33,742 nt of DNA from Tabrizicola sp. Its GTDB lineage: Bacteria > Pseudomonadota > Alphaproteobacteria > Rhodobacterales > Rhodobacteraceae. The DNA lies in assembly GCA_016792685.1 (NCBI GenBank), contig JAEULQ010000130.1:1-33742 (forward strand), written 5' to 3'. The translations under genes and the position numbers were made by a program. Each line of letters begins with the position of its first letter. The stretch's first letter is position 1. Shown here piece by piece: positions 29,123 to 33,742 of the stretch. The notes under the pieces are model-generated. The model ran no database searches. It had not been told where the DNA came from and worked only from the letters and a program-made list of their open reading frames with translations.

Positions 29123-31030
29123 ATGCGCAACGCCCTTCTTGCCCTGACGCTTCTGGCAGCTCCGGCCTCGGCCGAGGTTGCCCTGCACGAAGCCGCGTCA
29201 GGCCTTGACCTTTTCCCCTGCGAGCTTTCGGGCCTGTCCTGCACCTCTTTGACCGTGCCTCTCGATCACCGGGCCAATGATCCCGCCAAGACGCTTGAGA
29301 TCACCTTCGCCCTTTCATTTGCCAGCATCGAAAGCCGCGGGATCCTTTTCTACTTCGTCGGTGGCCCGGGCGGATCGGGCCTGGCTTCGGCAGAAAACTA
29401 TCTGAGCTCCTTCGATCCCAGCCTCACCGATTACATGGACATCGTCTTCGTCGACCAGCGCGGAACGGGGCCAGTGCATGGGCTGTCCTGCCCGAAGGCC
29501 CAGGCCATCTTCGACATCGCCCCAGCCTCGCTGGATGAGCCCGAAGCCGCACTGGCCACGGCACGGACCTATGTGGCCGATTGCACTGCCGAACTTGGGC
29601 AGGACGCGATTCTGGCCGTGGTCAACACCGACCAGGCAATCCGCGATTTCGAGATGTTCCGCCAAAAGCTTGGCGCGCCGAAGGTCTGGCTTTACGGCGA
29701 AAGCTACGGCACCCAGGTGGCCCAGGCCTATGCCACGCAGTTTCCCGAGGCGATCAAGGGTGTGATCGTCGACGGGGTGGTCGATCTGAACCTCTCTGCC
29801 GAAGGGTTCTACCGCAGCTACACCCTGGCGGCCGAAGAGCTTCTGGCCGAAACCCTGGCGCTTTGCGCCGAGATCGTCGCCTGCAAGGCGGACATGGGGG
29901 GCGATGCCGGAGAGGTCTATGATGCATTGGCGGCCCGCGCGGCGGAAGCCCCGGTTGCGGTTCCCCTCACCCTCTCCGATGGCAGCCAGGTCCAGCGCGC
30001 CCTGACCACCGGGCTGCTTGAGGCCAACGCCTTCTACGCGCTCTATTCGCCCGAGGGCCGGGCCGGGTTCCTGCGGGCCCTTGCTGCCGCAGGTCGCGGT
30101 GATCTTCAGCCGATGCTGCAGCTTGGGTATTCCAACATGTACATCGACCCCGAGACCGAAATCGGCCAGGAAGATCCCGGCTGGTACGGCGCGGCCTATT
30201 ACGCGATCACCTGTTCCGATTATGCCAGCGGGCCCGGCACGCCCGAAGAGAATGCAGCCCGCATTTTGCAGGAAGCCCGCGCACTGGCGCCCGAAGCCCC
30301 AAGGCTCTTGCGCTCCTACTACCTGGAACGGCTGGCCTGCGCCTTCTGGCCGCATCAGGGGCCGGATCGGCGCCCCGATCCCTATGCCGGCGGGGACTGG
30401 CCAACCCTGGTCCTGAACGGGGACCGCGATCCGATCACCCCGATCTCCATGGCCTATTCGGTCCTCGACAATGCTCGCAGCGCCTATGGCGTCTTCATGC
30501 AGGGCGGCCCGCATGTGATCTGGGGCAGGGGCCTTGCCTGCCCGGATGCGATCGTCCAGGCGCTGCTCTACGAAGGGATCCTGCCGCGCGCGCGGGAACA
30601 GGTGTGCAAGCAGGATGTGATCGCCGATTATGTCCCGTTGACCCTGACCGAGCCCACGCAAATGGCCGATCCGTTTGCCGTCGCGCAGGCGGTCGAGACC
30701 GAACTTCAGCAACTCACGCCTCTGGGCAGTTGGGATGGCGTCCATCCCGGCACGTTCGGCTGCCCGCATGGCGGGACGCTGACCGCCAGCGTCGGCGCGG
30801 AAAGCACCGATTACAGATTCACGGACTGCCGTTTCTGGCCCGGGCTTGCCGTCTCAGGCACCGGCAGCGACGTTGCCTCCGGCGGTCCTGATGACGGGCT
30901 CGCCCTTTCCCTCACATTCACGGGCTCGCAGTCGGGTGAGCTCAGCTATCACTCCAGCCCGGTGACCGAAGCCTGGAGCCTGACCGGAACCTGGAACGGC
31001 AAGCCCGCAAGGACGCCGCGAGAGCCCTGA
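29123..31030 (+). CDS. Exported alpha/beta hydrolase, TAP/proline-iminopeptidase-like
   Basis: A 635-residue secreted alpha/beta hydrolase. A signal peptide ends APASA (about residue 17). The oxyanion block is FVGGPGGSG; the nucleophile Ser is in the elbow GESYGTQ (near residue 195); the Asp is in LNGDRDPITP and the His in GGPHVIWGRG. The family includes tripeptidyl and prolyl aminopeptidases and other exported esterases. The last ~140 residues (about 495-635), after AREQVCKQD, form an extra Gly/Thr/Ser-rich, probably beta domain that the usual TAP-like enzymes lack, possibly for substrate or surface binding. Several Cys suggest disulfides. It begins nine bases after the sulfotransferase-like gene, so may share its transcript. 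ATG at 29123 has only AAAG nearby. Confidence 0.85.
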   Translation: MRNALLALTLLAAPASAEVALHEAASGLDLFPCELSGLSCTSLTVPLDHRANDPAKTLEITFALSFASIESRGILFYFVGGPGGSGLASAENYLSSFDPSLTDYMDIVFVDQRGTGPVHGLSCPKAQAIFDIAPASLDEPEAALATARTYVADCTAELGQDAILAVVNTDQAIRDFEMFRQKLGAPKVWLYGESYGTQVAQAYATQFPEAIKGVIVDGVVDLNLSAEGFYRSYTLAAEELLAETLALCAEIVACKADMGGDAGEVYDALAARAAEAPVAVPLTLSDGSQVQRALTTGLLEANAFYALYSPEGRAGFLRALAAAGRGDLQPMLQLGYSNMYIDPETEIGQEDPGWYGAAYYAITCSDYASGPGTPEENAARILQEARALAPEAPRLLRSYYLERLACAFWPHQGPDRRPDPYAGGDWPTLVLNGDRDPITPISMAYSVLDNARSAYGVFMQGGPHVIWGRGLACPDAIVQALLYEGILPRAREQVCKQDVIADYVPLTLTEPTQMADPFAVAQAVETELQQLTPLGSWDGVHPGTFGCPHGGTLTASVGAESTDYRFTDCRFWPGLAVSGTGSDVASGGPDDGLALSLTFTGSQSGELSYHSSPVTEAWSLTGTWNGKPARTPREP

Positions 31031-31071
31031 CCATCCACCTGCCGCGTCGCCTCTGACCCGCGAAGGAGCCA

Positions 31072-32049
31072 ATGATGCGTAACGATCAGCCGCTTCCCGA
31101 TCAGACCGTCGAGGTCGCTCAGGCGGTCCGCAACCTGATGCCTGCAATGCAGAACAAGGCCCGCATTGCACTTGTCGTGATCATCATCGCCTTCGTCGCG
31201 GCGACGCTCGGGGTGGCGCTGTTCCTGAATTCGGACATGGAAGGCGAAGACCGCTGGAAGTTCGCGATGTTCTCGGCTCTCGGCGGCGTTCTGGTGGTGA
31301 TGGGCATCTTCAAATGGATGATCCGGGCACAGGAAGCACTGGTCATGCCCGTCGTGGCCGGGGCCATCGGCCTTACCTACGCCAAGGACGCCAAGGCCTT
31401 CGTCCGCGCGCTGCCAAAGCGCCTTCTGCCGACGCGTGGCGTGCGCAGCGGCGAGGACCATGTCCGGGGCAGTCTTGGTGCCCACGCCATCCAGATGGCC
31501 GAAGTCAAGGTCGAGACCGGCGGCAAGAATTCCCGGACTCTGTTTCGGGGCATTGTCGCACAGTTCCCGAACCGGGTGGCGATGCCCGCCTTCTACGTTG
31601 CGCTGGAAGACAAGACCCGTCCCGGGATGTTCTTTGGCGGAGAGTTGGATACCGAAGGGCTGCATCACCTGCGCAACATCCATCAAAACGGGCGCAGCTA
31701 TGGGGTCTGGACCTCGTGGAGCGAAGTGCCGGAACCGCCCGCGCTCTCGGCCGTAGTCGAGATCCTGACGCGGGTTGATGAGCACATCGGCAGTGGCGCC
31801 GAGCTCTATGCGGCCACCTCCAATGGCGAAGAGATGCATCTGGCCCTCTCGCACAAACGCAACCTCTTTCGCATCGGCGGGCTCTTCCCAAGCGAGAACG
31901 AACTCTTTGCTGACGTCCGCGCGGCAATGCAGGACCTGACGATGCCGCTGAAACTGGCGCAGGCCCTGATCTCTGCCGAAGAGACCGCCGTGGCAAAGGC
32001 AAATGCCCTGGCCTCAGACCAAGCCAAGGGCGAAGGGGCCAAAAGTTAA
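31072..32049 (+). CDS. DUF3137-like membrane protein of unknown function
   Basis: A 325-residue protein that I match only tentatively to the DUF3137 group. Two hydrophobic segments lie near the N-terminus (IALVVIIIAFVAATLGVALF, about 32-51, and FSALGGVLVVMGIF, about 66-80), so the rest (from about 95) is a soluble domain, probably cytosolic. That domain has LFRGIVAQF and the later YAATSNGEEMHLAL / KRNLFRIGG blocks seen in the family. No catalytic residue can be pointed out. AAGGAG lies upstream; ATG at 31072 is three bases from it and ATG at 31075 is six, so the second Met may be the true start. It lies 41 bases behind the hydrolase gene and ends at a bidirectional terminator before argG. Confidence 0.65.
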   Translation: MMRNDQPLPDQTVEVAQAVRNLMPAMQNKARIALVVIIIAFVAATLGVALFLNSDMEGEDRWKFAMFSALGGVLVVMGIFKWMIRAQEALVMPVVAGAIGLTYAKDAKAFVRALPKRLLPTRGVRSGEDHVRGSLGAHAIQMAEVKVETGGKNSRTLFRGIVAQFPNRVAMPAFYVALEDKTRPGMFFGGELDTEGLHHLRNIHQNGRSYGVWTSWSEVPEPPALSAVVEILTRVDEHIGSGAELYAATSNGEEMHLALSHKRNLFRIGGLFPSENELFADVRAAMQDLTMPLKLAQALISAEETAVAKANALASDQAKGEGAKS

Positions 32050-32074
32050 GGGGGCGTGAATCGCGCCCCCTAAC
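32045..32074. terminator. Bidirectional terminator between the DUF3137-like gene and argG
   Basis: GTTA, one bulged A, GGGGGCG (32045-32056) pairs with CGCCCCC-TAAC (32064-32074), loop TGAATCG. The plus-strand stop codon is inside the left arm. On the minus strand the stem is followed by TTTT, a good fit for ending argG, 43 bases past its stop. Confidence 0.8.
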
Positions 32075-32116
32075 GTGTTGATATTGTTGTGGCCGTAAAG
32101 ATGTCCTGCGTGGACA

Positions 32117-33346
32117 CTAGGCCTTCGCGACCCGTGCATTCCGCGTGGCGATCAGTTTAAGCCGCAGCGCGTTCAGACGGATGAAGCCCTCGGCATCCTT
32201 CTGGTCGTAGGCCCCTGCGTCCTCTTCGAAGGTGACGTGCTTTTCCGAATAGAGAGAATGCTCCGACCAGCGCGCCACGGTCGCGGCCCGGCCCTTGTAC
32301 AGCTTCACCCGAACCGTCCCGGTGACATGTTCCTGGGTCTTGTCGATCAGGGCCTGCAGCGCCTCGCGTTCCGGGCTGAACCAGAACCCGTTGTAGATCA
32401 GCTCGGCATAGCGCGGCATGATCGAATCCTTCAGGTGCCCAGCGCCCGAATCCAGGGTGATCTGCTCGATCCCGCGATGGGCTTCCATCAGGATCGTGCC
32501 GCCCGGCGTCTCATAGACCCCGCGCGACTTCATGCCGACGAAGCGGTTCTCCACCAGATCCAGCACGCCGACGCCGTGCTTCCCGCCCAGCTCGTTCAGC
32601 CGGGTCAGGATCGTGGCTGGCGAAAGCCGCTCGCCGTTGATCGCGACGGCATCGCCCTTCTCGAAGGTGATCTCGACCATCTCGGCCTGATCGGGCGCCT
32701 CTTCCACCGGAACGACCCGCTGCAGGACATAGTTCGGGAATTCCTCGGCTGGGTTCTCCAGCACGCGCCCTTCCGACGAAGTGTGCAGAAGGTTCGCATC
32801 GACCGAGAACGGCGCTTCGCCGCGCTTGTCCTTGGCGATCGGAATCTGGTTCGCCTCGGCGAATTCCAAAAGCTTGGTGCGCGACGTCAGGTCCCACAGC
32901 CGCCAGGGCGCGATGACCTTGATCGCCGGGTCCAGCGCGGCTGCCGAAAGCTCGAACCGGACCTGGTCATTGCCCTTGCCTGTCGCCCCATGCGCCACCG
33001 CATCGGCTCCGGTCTGATGCGCGATCCGCACCAGATGGGCGGAAATCAGCGGCCGGGCGATCGAGGTGCCAAGGAGATAGAGCCCTTCGTAGAGCGCATT
33101 CGCTCGGAACATCGGGAAGACGAAGTCGCGGACGAATTCCTCGCGCACGTCTACGATGTGGATGTTCTCCGGCTTGATCCCCATCAGCAGCGCCTTCTGC
33201 CGTGCTGGTTCCAACTCTTCACCTTGACCAAGGTCAGCCGTGAAGGTCACCACTTCGCAGCCGTACTCGGTCTGCAGCCACTTGAGGATGATCGAGGTAT
33301 CGAGGCCGCCTGAATAGGCGAGCACGACTTTCTTCGGCTTCAGCAT
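32117..33346 (-). CDS. argG: Argininosuccinate synthase
   Basis: ArgG joins citrulline and aspartate with ATP to argininosuccinate, the penultimate step of arginine synthesis. The 409-residue protein has the ATP pyrophosphatase P-loop [12 protein letters not shown] at about residues 10-21, the [13 protein letters not shown] block that holds citrulline and aspartate, and later [19 protein letters not shown]. The ATG at 33346 has GGAG seven bases upstream. The protein is the standard type I bacterial length. The other arg gene of the window, argJ, is 20 kb away, so the pathway is scattered, as is common. A bidirectional terminator follows, and a divergent membrane protein gene begins 125 bases upstream. 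Confidence 0.98.
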   Translation of the reverse strand: MLKPKKVVLAYSGGLDTSIILKWLQTEYGCEVVTFTADLGQGEELEPARQKALLMGIKPENIHIVDVREEFVRDFVFPMFRANALYEGLYLLGTSIARPLISAHLVRIAHQTGADAVAHGATGKGNDQVRFELSAAALDPAIKVIAPWRLWDLTSRTKLLEFAEANQIPIAKDKRGEAPFSVDANLLHTSSEGRVLENPAEEFPNYVLQRVVPVEEAPDQAEMVEITFEKGDAVAINGERLSPATILTRLNELGGKHGVGVLDLVENRFVGMKSRGVYETPGGTILMEAHRGIEQITLDSGAGHLKDSIMPRYAELIYNGFWFSPEREALQALIDKTQEHVTGTVRVKLYKGRAATVARWSEHSLYSEKHVTFEEDAGAYDQKDAEGFIRLNALRLKLIATRNARVAKA

Positions 33347-33421
33347 GACTTGGCTCCGTCCCGGTTTGGCAGGCGCTTAATGCGAAACGGACGCGAGGGC
33401 AAGGATCGGTACGGTGGCGCA

Positions 33422-33450
33422 TTGACAGAGCGACCGTCGTCCATGACACT
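33422..33450 (+). promoter_or_regulatory. Possible sigma-70 promoter for the membrane protein at the window end
   Basis: TTGACA (33422-33427) is a perfect -35; 17 bases on is GACACT (33445-33450), a weak -10. It lies 22 bases before the start of the following partial gene. The weak -10 keeps the confidence low. Confidence 0.4.
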
Positions 33451-33471
33451 CGCCCTAAAATTGAGAATGTC

Positions 33472-33742
33472 ATGCGCGATCTTTCCCAAACCTGGCAAAT
33501 TCTGAAAACCACATTCCATTCGATCGGACACAACTGGTCCAGCGTGCTTCGGTCGACATTCGTGCCGATGATCCTGCCGCTTGGTCTTCTGCTGATTTGG
33601 GCCTACTGGGCCTGGACGTCCGGTTACATGCTTCGCTACTTCCCGACACACGTCGGCGGTCAGGCTGACTTTCCGGTTTTCGCGCTTATCCTCGCAGCGC
33701 TTTTCGCGCTTGGAACACTTCCGGCAGCCGTCGCCTGGCACC
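33472..33742 (+). CDS. Membrane protein of unknown function, 3'-truncated by the window edge
   Basis: From ATG 33472 a frame runs open to the last base: MRDLSQTWQILKTTFHSIGH, then a hydrophobic segment about residues 31-52 (VPMILPLGLLLIWAYWAW) and a second one (FPVFALILAALFALGT) about 67-82, ending in PAAVAWH at the window edge. This arrangement looks like a small inner-membrane protein; phrases like AVAWH before a next segment occur in unnamed Rhodobacteraceae membrane proteins, but I cannot place the family. A weak GAG lies six bases upstream and a promoter-like pair further up. It is divergent from argG, separated by 125 bases. Only about 90 residues are visible. Confidence 0.65.
   Translation, partial: MRDLSQTWQILKTTFHSIGHNWSSVLRSTFVPMILPLGLLLIWAYWAWTSGYMLRYFPTHVGGQADFPVFALILAALFALGTLPAAVAWH

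Overview
The window reads as ordinary chromosome of an alphaproteobacterium, most likely a member of the Rhodobacteraceae/Paracoccaceae. The DNA is visibly GC-rich, the proteins are rich in Ala, Gly and Arg, and several families are typical of that group: the PstS-like/OmpA fusion beside secA, the secA/parvulin/argJ/mutT order, and idi with a Rhodobacter-like core. I see no tRNA, rRNA, CRISPR array, insertion sequence, phage gene or attachment site. The call to family level is inference from protein resemblance; no 16S gene is present.

Layout. 1-4.0 kb: the end-truncated dnaK, dnaJ and radC on the plus strand. 4.0-6.4 kb (minus): an exported PstS-like/OmpA protein and an exported protein of unknown function. 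6.6-9.3 kb (minus): secA with its own terminator. 9.5-12.2 kb (plus): an exported parvulin-type prolyl isomerase, argJ with an unusual 50-residue N-terminal extension, and mutT overlapping argJ by 4 nt. 12.3-16.0 kb (minus): smc and, just downstream, a probable 32-residue membrane microprotein, ending at a strong bidirectional terminator shared with mutT. 16.0-16.5 kb has no convincing gene but carries smc promoter-like elements and tandem palindromes. 16.5-20.4 kb (plus): a 38-residue Cys-containing small ORF coupled to a GNAT acetyltransferase, a DUF1624-type membrane acyltransferase and pheT. 20.4-23.0 kb (minus): an sbtA-sbtB bicarbonate transporter/PII-like pair and a DUF900-type lipoprotein hydrolase. 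23.1-25.5 kb (plus): idi, an SDR and an FAH-family enzyme. 25.5-26.1 kb (minus): an exported MsrA. 26.3-32.0 kb (plus): a tightly packed run of class IV aminotransferase, phytanoyl-CoA-dioxygenase-like protein and sulfotransferase-like P-loop protein, followed by an exported TAP-like alpha/beta hydrolase and a DUF3137-like membrane protein. 32.1-33.3 kb (minus): argG. The last 270 bases open a divergent membrane protein that runs off the end.

How the genes fit together. Most are housekeeping: protein folding and export (DnaKJ, SecA, parvulin), chromosome organisation (Smc), arginine synthesis (ArgJ, ArgG), translation (PheT), isoprenoid supply (Idi), nucleotide-pool and methionine repair (MutT, MsrA). 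The part most likely to be an undescribed system is the three-gene cassette at 26.3-29.1 kb: all three genes overlap by about 4 nt, and the aminotransferase lacks the glutamate that normally contacts the PLP ring nitrogen. The two unlisted-size small genes (after smc and before the GNAT gene), the ArgJ extension and the nested inverted repeat after pheT are the other items worth checking.
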